Under the pieces are notes generated by a model. That model was not told the origin of the DNA and ran no database searches. It saw only the letters and a list, made by a program, of their open reading frames with translations. DNA of 48,488 nt from the NCBI GenBank assembly GCA_002299555.1, contig DBOL01000032.1:1-48488 (forward strand). Direction: 5' to 3'. Shown here piece after piece: positions 1 through 8,950 of this stretch. How positions within the stretch are numbered: position 1 is the first letter of the stretch; each line of letters opens with the position of its first letter. This stretch comes from Candidatus Aminicenantes bacterium UBA647 (lineage in GTDB: Bacteria > Acidobacteriota > Aminicenantia > UBA2199). The position numbers and the translations under genes are program-made.

Positions 1-428
1 GATCCCTTAAGAAATTGTTCGGCTTTTTCTTTTGAAAAAGAATAAAAATACCTCTTCCTTTTAGAAAATTTCACCGCTATAGTACTTATGAACAGAACTT
101 TTTCTAATCCCTTTTTTCCCCCTGATATCACAATATCCTTAAAAGCTTCGAAATTCACCTTTTCATAATCGGATTTTGCAGCCTTTCCTGTAATAGCTGC
201 CATATGCAAAAGTATATTTATTTTGTCAGGTATAATTTTATGAACTTCCGGATCTGTAATATCACCATGCAGGATAACAACATTTTCCCCGTGTTTAGTC
301 AACTCATCCGGTACATCCGGTTCAGGTATAAGTAGATATACTTTGTTGAACTCCGAAAGATTAAGTTTACCTATCAGTGTTTTTCCGACAAATCCGGAGG
401 CTCCGGTTATTAGGATCGAGGATTTCAT
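1..428 (-). CDS. NAD(P)-dependent SDR epimerase/reductase, C-terminus outside window
   Basis: Extended short-chain dehydrogenase / NAD-dependent epimerase-dehydratase type, probably acting on a sugar nucleotide or similar cytoplasmic substrate. The N-terminus shows the Rossmann nucleotide-binding motif GASGFVG (about residues 9-15), an acidic D-x-T segment (GDIT) after beta-4, an HMAA motif matching the family HLAA, an active-site-like serine in FISTIAV, and a YxxxK catalytic pair (YSFSK) near the window edge. About 142 residues are visible and the gene continues beyond position 1. Its ATG shares an ATGA overlap with the stop of the GT2 gene, so the two are translationally coupled and probably serve one glycan pathway. 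The exact substrate cannot be told. Confidence 0.85.
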   Translation of the reverse strand, partial: MKSSILITGASGFVGKTLIGKLNLSEFNKVYLLIPEPDVPDELTKHGENVVILHGDITDPEVHKIIPDKINILLHMAAITGKAAKSDYEKVNFEAFKDIVISGGKKGLEKVLFISTIAVKFSKRKRYFYSFSKEKAEQFLKG

Positions 429-1156
429 AAAATGTTCTTTTTCTTATAACCCATCATTCTGAAAACACCTTTTATATCAAGCCAGGCTGTTCTTATGATC
501 TTAACCCTCGAATCACGATCCTCTATCCATCTTACTGGGATCTCTTTAACTTTATACCCTTCCTTAAATCCAATATATAAAAGCTCGGTGTCAAAAAACC
601 ATTCATCGTCAACAATATGATCAAACAGGTCATTGACTACTTTTTTCGATACAGCCTTGAATCCACATTGAGCATCCGTATAAGGGAAACCAAGGAGAAG
701 TTTTAAAACCTTAATATAGCCGCGTGAGATAATCTCCCGCTTTATACTTCTATCAACATTAGCACCTTTGAATTGCCTTGATCCAATGGAAATATCATAG
801 TCTCCCATAATAGCTTCAACCATAGGAATGAATGCATTAAGATCTGTTGAAAGGTCAATGTCCATATAAGTAAGGATATCGGCTTCACTTTTTTCCCATG
901 CATATTTAACCATCCTTCCACGTCCTTTCAAAGGAAGATGGGTAACATTTACATCTTTATATTTATCTTCGAGAGCCTTTGCAACTTCAAGGGTTTTGTC
1001 AGTAGATGCGTTATCCCCAATGGTTATGACCCAGTCAAAATCAGTAACATTTTCGGAAAGAAATTTCCTGAGAGATATAACACTTGATTCCAGAACATGT
1101 TCCTCGTTATATACGGGGAGGAGTATGTCAACAAGCATCTTCTTTTTCCGGATCAT
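425..1156 (-). CDS. GT2 family glycosyltransferase, polyprenyl-phosphate sugar synthase type
   Basis: A 243-residue family 2 glycosyltransferase resembling dolichyl-phosphate glucosyl/mannosyl transferases (ALG5/DPM1 type). These move a sugar from a nucleotide donor to a polyprenyl phosphate, feeding lipid-linked donors to GT-C enzymes. Visible motifs: ILLPVYNEE at residues 11-19, GDNASTDKT around 48-55, the metal-binding DID at 99-101, SIGSRQ, and DAQCGFKA (typical DAxCGFK). No C-terminal membrane helices are present. A good ribosome binding site (AGGAGA, 6 nt upstream) supports this start. The neighbouring GT39-like and YfhO-like membrane proteins are plausible users of its product, which is inference. 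Confidence 0.9.
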   Translation of the reverse strand: MIRKKKMLVDILLPVYNEEHVLESSVISLRKFLSENVTDFDWVITIGDNASTDKTLEVAKALEDKYKDVNVTHLPLKGRGRMVKYAWEKSEADILTYMDIDLSTDLNAFIPMVEAIMGDYDISIGSRQFKGANVDRSIKREIISRGYIKVLKLLLGFPYTDAQCGFKAVSKKVVNDLFDHIVDDEWFFDTELLYIGFKEGYKVKEIPVRWIEDRDSRVKIIRTAWLDIKGVFRMMGYKKKNIL

Positions 1157-1232
1157 TATTTCTCCTAGTCTGACATTTTTTAGAAACAGATGTTTTGTCA
1201 GCCTCCATTATATCTGTGAGGCCAATCTGTTG

Positions 1233-3683
1233 TCAAGTGGAAACAGGGTCATTTGAACTCCATTTTTTCCTACTCCCGAGGAAGACAAAAAGAGCAGCAA
1301 TAAATAATCCGGAAAATGTCAATATTATCCCGATCTCAAAAGACACAGGCTTGTATTTAAATGTCACGATATGATCACCGGCAGGGATAAAAACCGCGCG
1401 AAAAGCATAATTAGCGGACATGATATCATGATCGGCCCCGTCAATAGATGCAACCCATCCGGGCATTAACACGTCACTCATAACCAATATTCCATCCTCA
1501 GCACTATCAACTTTCAGTTCTATAAGATCAGTAGTGTAAGAAATGAAGGTGACATTGTTAAGGACATCAGATGAAGAAGAATGTATTTTGAATGGAACCT
1601 TCGGAGGTTTAGCAAGCAACACCCTGTCTTTAAGTCGGAAATCGTTATCCTTAAGATATTCTAAAGATCCTTGTTTATCACCTATTACTTCAAAATCATA
1701 AACCATAAAAGCTCTGGGGAAGACATTCAAATTTTCATACACCCTATAGTTCAGGTTATTGAAGATCAACTTATATTTACTGCTTAAGGGAGTTTGGATC
1801 CCTTTATTAAAATAGTATTTCACATTCAGAAAATCTATAAGCTCTGAATTTTCATCCCAATTATGACTGTGTACATCCCCTTTGTTTTGCGAAAGGAAAA
1901 GATCACCATAACTCTCCAGAACCGGAAGATCGTACCCGCCCATCAGATGTACTCCATGGACAGCATTATAATTCTCCAGTTTTATAACGTCATCAGCTAT
2001 CACACGGAAAGGTGAATCCTCCTCGCTGAATTCTGAAAAAACTGCCGGGAATGGTAAGATGTCGCCCTTTTTTATTGTAGGGTTATATCCAATTGCAGGA
2101 ATTGTCAGATCAACTACACATAGGATCACTATCAATATCTCAAATGTCTTAATCCGCAATTTCCCCTTTATCAGCATGAATAGAATTAGGATAAACAATA
2201 AAGATGTAATCGGTGTTATCAATACGCCTATATTATCCGGTGAGAAAATTTTAAAAATGATATATTTGAAAAAGGGGATCTCTCCGACTGCCTGATTAAA
2301 TGGTGAATTCCCGGTCAGCAGGATACATGATCTTATAATGGAAAAAATTAAAAATACGGATATGGCAATCAGAGGGATGGTGATCAATTTCAATATATTC
2401 TTCTTTTTTAATTCTCCGGAATCATAAATTTTTCTGAAAGTCGCATATCCATATCCTGCTATGATAATTGAAGTAAAAACAAAAAATATTTTCAGTCTCC
2501 CGTTAGCAACGATCGAAAATATCGGAAGATGATTAAAGACTTCGAATACAGGTAATCTCCAGGCAACACCGAGAGAAAATGCAGAAATAAATGCAAGAAT
2601 TTTTACTATAACCGGGTTTTTCTTTCTGAAAAGAACAAATATAAAAAAAGATAGCGGTATCAGTCCGAAATAGATAGCATTCTCATTATAGTTGGAAACA
2701 CTTTTGGCCGGGCTTCTGAATGTTCTGTCCGGAGGATTTCCGAAAAGATCAGGGTAGACAAGAGTACCAAGTCCTGTTAAATTCCCCGGCGCTGAATCTG
2801 ACCAGAACAAAGGCCCCCCATGATCACCTCTCCCTCCCTGATTCAGGGTCGAACTCCTGAAAAGAAAATCTGAAAAAGGGATAAGTTGAACAGATGCTAT
2901 AAGGATACCGCAAATCAGTCCCGTTACTAACAGGATCGATGACTTTTTTACTGATAAATTTTTTGTTCCTGAAAAAACTAATCTTAGAAAAAAATAAAGA
3001 GCGATTATCATCAACATATGAAAAACTGTTTCCGGATGACCACCAAGTATCGAAATCCCCGTACCGATACTGAAAATGCCTGCCCACAACCATTTCCTTT
3101 CAGATCTGACTATTTTTTCACCACTCCACATAAGAAAGGGGAACCAGGAGAAAACATTGGCATGTGGATGGCCGAGCCATACAATTACAGGACCGCTTAA
3201 TGCAAACGCAGCTGAAATGATAACTGACCCGATAACACTGAGCCCGAGCTGAAGCCCCAACAGATAACCGAACAGAATTATAATGAACAAATTAAAGAAA
3301 ACCCTCAATGTAGCAATAGTTCCGGGATCAAAGAAAAAAAGTAAAAGATTAGGAGGATAGAATAGCGCTGACTGAGAATTAGCTACAAGAGGCTGCCCTC
3401 CGAAAATATATGGATTCCAGAGAGGTATGACCCCGGTTCCACTCATGGATACATGAGCAATATGATGCCAGATATAAAACTGATTGATCTGATCACTCAA
3501 CAGATAATTTTCTGCTTTGTAATATTTTTGATCAGGGGACTCCCCCTGCCAGACAGGAGTGTTAAAAGGTATATCACCTGGAATGATAACCTCATTTTTC
3601 AGGAATACCCCCCTGAATATCACAATAAAGGAAAATGCGATGATCAGAAATAAAAAAAAAGTCCTAAGGTTGTTATTTTTCAA
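1233..3683 (-). CDS. YfhO family polytopic membrane protein
   Basis: An 816-residue integral membrane protein of the YfhO type (GT-C-like fold), a family linked to glycosylation of envelope polymers. The N-terminal part carries one signal-anchor helix, an extracytoplasmic loop with WNPYIFGGQPL and SALFYPPN (characteristic of the family), then about ten further membrane helices. The C-terminal third is extracytoplasmic, with PGWVASIDG and the closing IPAGDHIVTFKYKP before a last helix, also typical. The start is TTG, 2 nt after the stop of the upstream gene and without a clear Shine-Dalgarno, so translational coupling is likely. No ATG occurs early in the frame. Substrate unknown. Confidence 0.85.
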   Translation of the reverse strand: MKNNNLRTFFLFLIIAFSFIVIFRGVFLKNEVIIPGDIPFNTPVWQGESPDQKYYKAENYLLSDQINQFYIWHHIAHVSMSGTGVIPLWNPYIFGGQPLVANSQSALFYPPNLLLFFFDPGTIATLRVFFNLFIIILFGYLLGLQLGLSVIGSVIISAAFALSGPVIVWLGHPHANVFSWFPFLMWSGEKIVRSERKWLWAGIFSIGTGISILGGHPETVFHMLMIIALYFFLRLVFSGTKNLSVKKSSILLVTGLICGILIASVQLIPFSDFLFRSSTLNQGGRGDHGGPLFWSDSAPGNLTGLGTLVYPDLFGNPPDRTFRSPAKSVSNYNENAIYFGLIPLSFFIFVLFRKKNPVIVKILAFISAFSLGVAWRLPVFEVFNHLPIFSIVANGRLKIFFVFTSIIIAGYGYATFRKIYDSGELKKKNILKLITIPLIAISVFLIFSIIRSCILLTGNSPFNQAVGEIPFFKYIIFKIFSPDNIGVLITPITSLLFILILFMLIKGKLRIKTFEILIVILCVVDLTIPAIGYNPTIKKGDILPFPAVFSEFSEEDSPFRVIADDVIKLENYNAVHGVHLMGGYDLPVLESYGDLFLSQNKGDVHSHNWDENSELIDFLNVKYYFNKGIQTPLSSKYKLIFNNLNYRVYENLNVFPRAFMVYDFEVIGDKQGSLEYLKDNDFRLKDRVLLAKPPKVPFKIHSSSSDVLNNVTFISYTTDLIELKVDSAEDGILVMSDVLMPGWVASIDGADHDIMSANYAFRAVFIPAGDHIVTFKYKPVSFEIGIILTFSGLFIAALFVFLGSRKKWSSNDPVST

Positions 3684-3685
3684 TT

Positions 3686-6094
3686 TCAGTTAATAAATTT
3701 TCCCCGATAATAATACAATTCCATGTAATCATAATATATATCTGAACTCTTTTCTGCATGCACTCTGAATTCAAGATCTTTGACCCTTTTTACTTTATAA
3801 AATAAAGGATACCCACGAAAACCATCATCCTGAAGATCTTTCTTCTTGATCGTAAAAGAAGAGACTGATCTTCCGTCAGTATTATTGAATATGTCGATAA
3901 TCGCAAGAGGCCTGATCCGGGACTTGATATTACCAAACCTCAGATAAAACTTTGCATATATTAATCCTTCTGAATAAGGGATGAATTTCCCCCCGATCGA
4001 ACATGCCATAAAACCTTTCCTGTCGGTTAAAACATTAAAATACCTTATATGCTTTCCGGATGCAGTGACATCCCGGACAACCCGCCCTCTCTTTTTTGGA
4101 AATTTTTCAGCTTCATATTTGAATTTGTTTCCCCATTTTTCATTTTTAATAAAAAACAATTTTTCACTGCCGGTATGTTCATCCTTGATCCGGATAAGAG
4201 TTTCTCCACTCCTGACCGTTTCCATACCCGGAAGAGTTGTAAGCAGATATGGATCTTCATCAGATCTGATATTCTCATTATGGATAAATTCCAGTTTACC
4301 GAATTTGATCTCTATAGGTTCTCCATTATAAATAATAGAAAATTCGATTGTCTCAGGATCGATCCGGTCTATCCGGGAAATATAAGGATCGTTTAAAGAA
4401 TATAGATGGAGAAACTGATCTTTCACATTATATACGTTCAATAATGATGCATTCTCCATCTTCTCAGGCCATTGTTTGAAAAAATTTGAAATTTCAAAGT
4501 TAAAATTAGCAAGAAGAGCATGAGTGATCCCATACCTCTCAAGTGTATTTTTTCCCCAGTGAACAAATTTCGGATAAAGAAATAGTGATCTGTGTTCTGT
4601 ACCGAGAACAGCTACAGGGGCTGTTAGCCCGGCAATAACCCCGTTAGAAATTTTATTGCCTAGTTCCTTTGAGATATCACTGACATATTCTGTCTTGTCC
4701 CTCTGCCAATAATAGTAGTATTTCACATTGGTATAAATTGATATTGAAACTAATGACAGCACAATGATCACGGCAATTCGCCCTCTCTTAATTCCGGTTC
4801 TGTAAAAACGTTTAAGCAGAAACAGGAAGAGATGAAAAAATCCTGCAAGGAGCACCGAGATCAAAAACAGATCAAAATTAAATTTATCAGGAAGAAGGTG
4901 AATTCCCACTCTTGATAAAAGAGGTAAGAAACAATAAAAAAGTGATAGAAAGAGCCAAACGATATCAAACATCAGGAAAAGTGTTCTTTTCAAAATACCC
5001 GGATCAGTCTGATAGTCAGATCCCTTCATTAAATGCCTGAAAAATAAAATTGTTAAAAAAACCATTGGTGGTATCGCTGCAATCAGATATCGTGTAGGTC
5101 TGTGATTCATGATCATTAAAGCTCCGGTATGAGAGAGGAGAAATAGTACAAATCCAGCCTCAGTGATATCCATCAGCTTTGTTATCATCCTGCGAAAAAA
5201 TATGGGAATATAAAGTATCGCTGCAACCCAGACAACCCACATTTTGAAAAATTGCTCCTTCCAATTGTAAGAGAGGATATTCCCGATCAACTGGTCAATA
5301 CTTTTCGGGAACATTTGATTACCGATATATGAACCGGGTGCACTCTTGATCCACTCCCTGTTTGGGAAATAAAAGAGGAATAACCAGATTGCAAAAGATA
5401 TAAGAACTGCAAATATTATAATAGCTGTTGATACCGCGATCTTTTTCCTGTCAGGAAGATCCTTCTCCGGTATGAACAGGAGAAATAAAAGTAAGGAGAT
5501 TACCGGAACAGGGATTATATGAGCTCCGGTCATTTTAAAAACAAAAGCCATAAATGCGGATATACCCGAAAATGCAATAAATATATTTTTGCCTGAGACT
5601 CTGTATTTCTCCAGAAAGTACAAAGAAAGGATCATCCAGAATATCATAGGAGTTTCAAAGGTTCCTATTCTGTTATACATTATATACAGGAAGTTAGATC
5701 CGATCAGGGCAATTCCGGCGATCGGAAGCCAGGAGGAAAAATATGATCTGAGGGTCAGGAAGAAGAATATAAGTGACAATAATGAAAAGATGAATGATAT
5801 AGATCTTACCTGAACAAGGCCTGTACCGAAAACTTTAAATATCAGCAATTTAAAATAAGGAACTACAGGATTGTAATTTGTGATCTTCCAGTCATCCGGG
5901 AACCACTCATCATAGAGAACTTTGCTTCTGGAATTATGACACTGGTTCCCCTCATCAGTATAGATACTTCCGCTGATCGAAATATCAGGGGGAAGATCAG
6001 ATTGTGGTGAATAGATCCGGAAAAAAATAGAAATAAGAATAATAAAAGCTGCAGTTAAAACGAACCACAGATTATTATTTTTATTCCTGAACAT
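3686..6094 (-). CDS. GT39/PMT-like membrane glycosyltransferase
   Basis: An 802-residue GT-C glycosyltransferase of the ArnT / protein O-mannosyltransferase type. The first extracytoplasmic loop has the acidic pair TDEGNQ (about D47-E48), the expected catalytic position of GT39 enzymes, which take sugars from polyprenyl-phosphate donors. About 12 membrane helices fill roughly residues 10-470. A soluble extracytoplasmic tail of about 330 residues follows, rich in beta-type sequence, with no domain I recognise. I chose the ATG at 6094, which overlaps the end of the upstream gene; a TTG two codons earlier (6100) is possible. No Shine-Dalgarno is visible, suggesting coupling to the upstream gene. 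The acceptor is unknown. Confidence 0.83.
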   Translation of the reverse strand: MFRNKNNNLWFVLTAAFIILISIFFRIYSPQSDLPPDISISGSIYTDEGNQCHNSRSKVLYDEWFPDDWKITNYNPVVPYFKLLIFKVFGTGLVQVRSISFIFSLLSLIFFFLTLRSYFSSWLPIAGIALIGSNFLYIMYNRIGTFETPMIFWMILSLYFLEKYRVSGKNIFIAFSGISAFMAFVFKMTGAHIIPVPVISLLLFLLFIPEKDLPDRKKIAVSTAIIIFAVLISFAIWLFLFYFPNREWIKSAPGSYIGNQMFPKSIDQLIGNILSYNWKEQFFKMWVVWVAAILYIPIFFRRMITKLMDITEAGFVLFLLSHTGALMIMNHRPTRYLIAAIPPMVFLTILFFRHLMKGSDYQTDPGILKRTLFLMFDIVWLFLSLFYCFLPLLSRVGIHLLPDKFNFDLFLISVLLAGFFHLFLFLLKRFYRTGIKRGRIAVIIVLSLVSISIYTNVKYYYYWQRDKTEYVSDISKELGNKISNGVIAGLTAPVAVLGTEHRSLFLYPKFVHWGKNTLERYGITHALLANFNFEISNFFKQWPEKMENASLLNVYNVKDQFLHLYSLNDPYISRIDRIDPETIEFSIIYNGEPIEIKFGKLEFIHNENIRSDEDPYLLTTLPGMETVRSGETLIRIKDEHTGSEKLFFIKNEKWGNKFKYEAEKFPKKRGRVVRDVTASGKHIRYFNVLTDRKGFMACSIGGKFIPYSEGLIYAKFYLRFGNIKSRIRPLAIIDIFNNTDGRSVSSFTIKKKDLQDDGFRGYPLFYKVKRVKDLEFRVHAEKSSDIYYDYMELYYYRGKFIN

Positions 6095-7397
6095 ATCCAA
6101 GAGTTTTTAGTTTTTCCAGCCTTTCCTTATTTAGTTTATAATTTACTGAATCCTTTTTATATGTTTTACAATTATTGAAGAACTTCTCAAATTGTCTTTC
6201 CATTTTCTTAGCAGTTTTAAACATTTTGAAATACAAATTCTTTTTCTCTTTCTGATCCAATAAAAGGTTAAACAACTCCTTCTTTTTGGGAATTCTGTTC
6301 TGAAAATGAAAATTTCTGTAAATTGTCGATTTAATTTCTTTCACAATTTCAATTCGTTTCCACAAGTATGTGAAAAGATATCTGTTCTTGAACTTTTCCT
6401 CTTCTCCATTAATAAGCGGCAGCAGACTCCAGCCTTCATCCTTGTCAGATTTCTTAAGACCGATTATATCTCTGAGTGTGGGAAGTATATCTATTGTACT
6501 TACATTGGGGATCACCCGTTTCCCTTCTGCTCCACCGGGGAAATGAATTATCAATGGGACCTGGATCTCCTCTCTGTATAGTGAATATCCATGTCCCTGC
6601 CTGCCATGATCCCACAATCCCTCACCATGATCTGCTGTCACTACTATTACAGTATTCTTATCCCACCCGAATTTCTCATAAGCTTTCTTTATATAGGAAT
6701 CAACATAATTTATCTCACTGTCATAAGCCACAAGAGGTTCCAGCTTTCTGTTACCGGGATCCTTGTACCAGGGTTCCCTGGCATGATAAGGCCCGTGAGG
6801 ATCCATATAATGAAGATAAAGAAAATACTTCCCGTTTTTTTCTATCTCCTCTTTCCAGGAAAAGAGATCACTATTAACCTGTTCAGCTCCCTTGTAACCA
6901 TAGGTGATCATCTTGTCAAATCCCTGATCGAATCCCTGCTTATCACCTATATTAAAATTGTCGGAGATAGCATAAGTAGCATAGCCTGCTTTCTTAAAAA
7001 CTTCAGGCATTGTCTCGATCTCTTCGGGGATCCTGTCGATCTTTATATCAGGAAACTTTTTCTTTGCATTAATATGCGCCAGTAATCCCATCAGTACATT
7101 ATGCTGAAAAGGATAAAGAGACGTGAAAATTGAAGCCGTCGCCGGAGATGTCCAGGATGAAGCTGAAAAAGTATTCTCAAAAAGAATCGATTTCTTAGAC
7201 AATTCTGTCAGAAATGGAGCCGTGATTTTTTCATATCCATATGCATCAAGTTTATCTGACCGGAGTGTATCAATAACGATTACGACAACATTGAAATCCT
7301 TCAATTTTTTTTGACAATTTAAGTTCAGAAGTGTTGCACTCAAAAGTATTGCGGACAGGAAAATAACAGATAATATTCTAAAATATTTTTGTTTCAT
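6081..7397 (-). CDS. Alkaline-phosphatase-superfamily hydrolase/transferase (sulfatase fold), exported
   Basis: A 438-residue protein of the sulfatase fold (PF00884). Metal ligands are visible: VIDTLRSD (D43, D48) and TADHGEG. The nucleophile region reads SWTSPATAS, which puts Thr83 where sulfatases have the Cys/Ser that becomes formylglycine, and the following Arg is replaced. It is therefore unlikely to be a formylglycine sulfatase; Thr is the nucleophile in phosphoethanolamine and lipoteichoic-acid transferases of the same superfamily. The N-terminus is a signal peptide ending at Cys28 (LNLNC), a lipoprotein-like site with Asn at -1. The C-terminus (LKTLGYVQ) recurs in the paralogue at 32102. 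It heads the glycan operon; a GGTGA ribosome site lies before the ATG. Confidence 0.85.
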   Translation of the reverse strand: MKQKYFRILSVIFLSAILLSATLLNLNCQKKLKDFNVVVIVIDTLRSDKLDAYGYEKITAPFLTELSKKSILFENTFSASSWTSPATASIFTSLYPFQHNVLMGLLAHINAKKKFPDIKIDRIPEEIETMPEVFKKAGYATYAISDNFNIGDKQGFDQGFDKMITYGYKGAEQVNSDLFSWKEEIEKNGKYFLYLHYMDPHGPYHAREPWYKDPGNRKLEPLVAYDSEINYVDSYIKKAYEKFGWDKNTVIVVTADHGEGLWDHGRQGHGYSLYREEIQVPLIIHFPGGAEGKRVIPNVSTIDILPTLRDIIGLKKSDKDEGWSLLPLINGEEEKFKNRYLFTYLWKRIEIVKEIKSTIYRNFHFQNRIPKKKELFNLLLDQKEKKNLYFKMFKTAKKMERQFEKFFNNCKTYKKDSVNYKLNKERLEKLKTLGYVQE

Positions 7398-7405
7398 TAA
7401 GTCAC

Positions 7406-7423
7406 CATAATTCCGGAATTATG
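7406..7423. promoter_or_regulatory. Perfect 18-bp palindrome, operator candidate
   Basis: The sequence CATAATTCCGGAATTATG is fully self-complementary. It sits 9 bp upstream of the ATG of the alkaline-phosphatase-superfamily gene and covers the predicted transcription start (about 7414) and the edge of the -10 box. This is a classic repressor-operator position. No regulator gene is adjacent, so the binding protein is unknown. Confidence 0.5.
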
Positions 7424-7449
7424 ATATCAGAGAGTCATCTTATAGTCAA
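7421..7449 (-). promoter_or_regulatory. Sigma-70-type promoter of the surface-glycan operon
   Basis: On the minus strand TTGACT (7449-7444), a 17-nt spacer and TATCAT (7426-7421) each match consensus at 5 of 6 positions. The predicted start is near 7414, giving a leader of about 17 nt that contains the GGTGA ribosome site. It would drive the minus-strand genes from 7397 to the window edge. Confidence 0.6.
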
Positions 7450-7471
7450 TTTTGACAAGAGAAATATCATG

Positions 7472-8275
7472 TCAGCCTGAGTCCGTACGGGTTCGGCTAA
7501 GTAATCTCCAGAATCTCCCGTTGGTCGAATTTGACCATTTATGACTTAAAGGCGGCAGATCCCTTAGAATGACCGTATCATACCCTTTTTCATTATATTT
7601 CTCATATGATTTTTCACAGATGTCTTTAAGATTTCTATAGTCTCCCTTTGTATAACAGATAATAACTCTGAACTTTTTTATTGAATCAACAGGAAAAAGG
7701 ATCTCATTGTTTTCACTTATATATGCCTGAGAGTGGGAAAGGATCGCTTTGTATTTTCCCGGCCTTCTGTTTGCCAAGTGATTAGACATTACGGCACCTG
7801 CAGAAATTCCGGTAAGATATACATTATTCACATCAATATTATATTCATCTATCACGGTATCAATACACTTTTCAACCCCTCCGATCTCTTTATCAAAAGG
7901 TGACCATCCATGAGCATTGACATCCAGAAATTTATAGGAGTAAGATGGAAGGATCTCAAGAAGTGCTATCCCGTTAACGTTGCAGAACGGTATCAAACCG
8001 GTTTCTGCTACAGGACTTCCCGTATAACCTTTCAGGACTGCTATACCTTTAAAACCATCGGATCTTACTCCATGAAAATATACAATTAAGGGGAACTTTT
8101 GTTTAGAGATCGTGTCCGGGAGATAGAGATTGTAATTTCTTTCAACACCATTGTTGTCAATAACTTTAACCGGATTTGACAATTTACCTTTGCTTTTCTT
8201 ATTACAGTTTAAATAAAACCCAAACGTGACAATCAGGATCAAAAGATAAATAATAGTCTTAAAAATAAATCTCAT
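7472..8275 (-). CDS. Alpha/beta-hydrolase (esterase/PHB-depolymerase-like), probable lipoprotein
   Basis: A 267-residue secreted alpha/beta hydrolase. The core starts with RNYNLYLP and LIVYFHG (oxyanion region), and the nucleophile elbow is GISAG, a GxSxG motif with its serine near residue 160. A late His (PPLSHKW) is a candidate catalytic base. This layout matches feruloyl-esterase / polyhydroxybutyrate-depolymerase-like secreted esterases. The N-terminal signal ends FYLNC (Cys24), again Asn before Cys, so it is probably lipid-anchored. The gene is downstream of yqaA but 54 bp away, with an inverted repeat between, so it may have its own promoter. No Shine-Dalgarno is visible. The substrate is unknown. 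Confidence 0.75.
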   Translation of the reverse strand: MRFIFKTIIYLLILIVTFGFYLNCNKKSKGKLSNPVKVIDNNGVERNYNLYLPDTISKQKFPLIVYFHGVRSDGFKGIAVLKGYTGSPVAETGLIPFCNVNGIALLEILPSYSYKFLDVNAHGWSPFDKEIGGVEKCIDTVIDEYNIDVNNVYLTGISAGAVMSNHLANRRPGKYKAILSHSQAYISENNEILFPVDSIKKFRVIICYTKGDYRNLKDICEKSYEKYNEKGYDTVILRDLPPLSHKWSNSTNGRFWRLLSRTRTDSG

Positions 8276-8282
8276 GATAACA

Positions 8283-8312
8283 ATTTAACACAGATGTATT
8301 ATTATGTTAAAT
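8283..8312. repeat. Inverted repeat upstream of the esterase gene
   Basis: ATTTAACA (8283-8290) and TGTTAAAT (8305-8312) form a perfect 8-bp inverted repeat with 14 nt between the arms, 8 bp upstream of the esterase start and 18 bp after the yqaA-like gene. It lacks the T-run of an intrinsic terminator in the minus direction, so an operator is as likely. AT-rich repeats of this size can arise by chance. Confidence 0.3.
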
Positions 8313-8329
8313 AAAAATTCTCAGGAAGG

Positions 8330-8950
8330 TCAGACCAATCCTTTTACCAGAATGAAGCTGCCGATCAGGAGGATTGTAAATATGACTGCCAGAATGTTGA
8401 AATATTTTTCTATGAATACTTTAATGGGTTCACCGAATTTATAAATCAGGAAGGAAACCAGAAAGAATCTTGCACCCCTGGAAATAATTGAAGCAAACAT
8501 AAAAGTTATGAAATTAATATCAAATGCACCGGAAGAGATAGTAAAAACCTTATAAGGAATGGGCGTAAATCCTGCAGTAAATACTATCCAGAAACCGTAA
8601 AGATCATATTTGGTTTTCATCGCTTCAAATGCATTCTGCGAGAATCCCGGAATGGAGTCATAGAAAAAACGGGCCATTGCCGTATAATTGTCGGGTCCGA
8701 AACCCCACAATTTTGCTCCGATAAAATACCCGAAACATCCTCCGGCAGCAGAACCAATTGTTAGTATTAGCGCAAGCCTGAACCACTTCTTTCTGAAACC
8801 CAGGACCAGCGGTATAAGAAGTACATCGGGAGGGATAGGGAAAAAACTGCTCTCCGCAAAACCGATAAAAAAGAGTGCATACATGGCGGATGGCTTTTCT
8901 GCCCAGCCGAGAACCCAGTCATAAAGTTTTCTTATTGGATTAAATTTCAT
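8330..8950 (-). CDS. YqaA/DedA-type VTT-domain membrane protein
   Basis: A 206-residue polytopic protein of the SNARE-associated/VTT (DedA-like) superfamily, YqaA branch. It shows FAESSFFPIPPDVLL near the N-terminus, a glycine-rich reentrant-type segment GSAAGGCFGYFIG, GFTPIPYKVFTI, and the C-terminal GARFFLVSFLIYKFGEPI, all typical. Relatives are implicated in lipid (undecaprenyl or phospholipid) transport across the inner membrane; the role of this one is unproven. The ATG at 8950 overlaps the end of surE, with GGAG upstream inside surE, so the two genes are translationally coupled. Confidence 0.85.
   Translation of the reverse strand: MKFNPIRKLYDWVLGWAEKPSAMYALFFIGFAESSFFPIPPDVLLIPLVLGFRKKWFRLALILTIGSAAGGCFGYFIGAKLWGFGPDNYTAMARFFYDSIPGFSQNAFEAMKTKYDLYGFWIVFTAGFTPIPYKVFTISSGAFDINFITFMFASIISRGARFFLVSFLIYKFGEPIKVFIEKYFNILAVIFTILLIGSFILVKGLV

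Noticed and set aside
6591..7085. Plus-strand open frame of 164 codons inside the alkaline-phosphatase-superfamily gene
   Set aside because: It is antisense to a gene with clear catalytic motifs and has no recognisable domain.
6326..7397. Formylglycine-dependent sulfatase annotation
   Set aside because: The CxPxR/SxPxR signature needed for formylglycine formation is absent; Thr occupies the nucleophile position.
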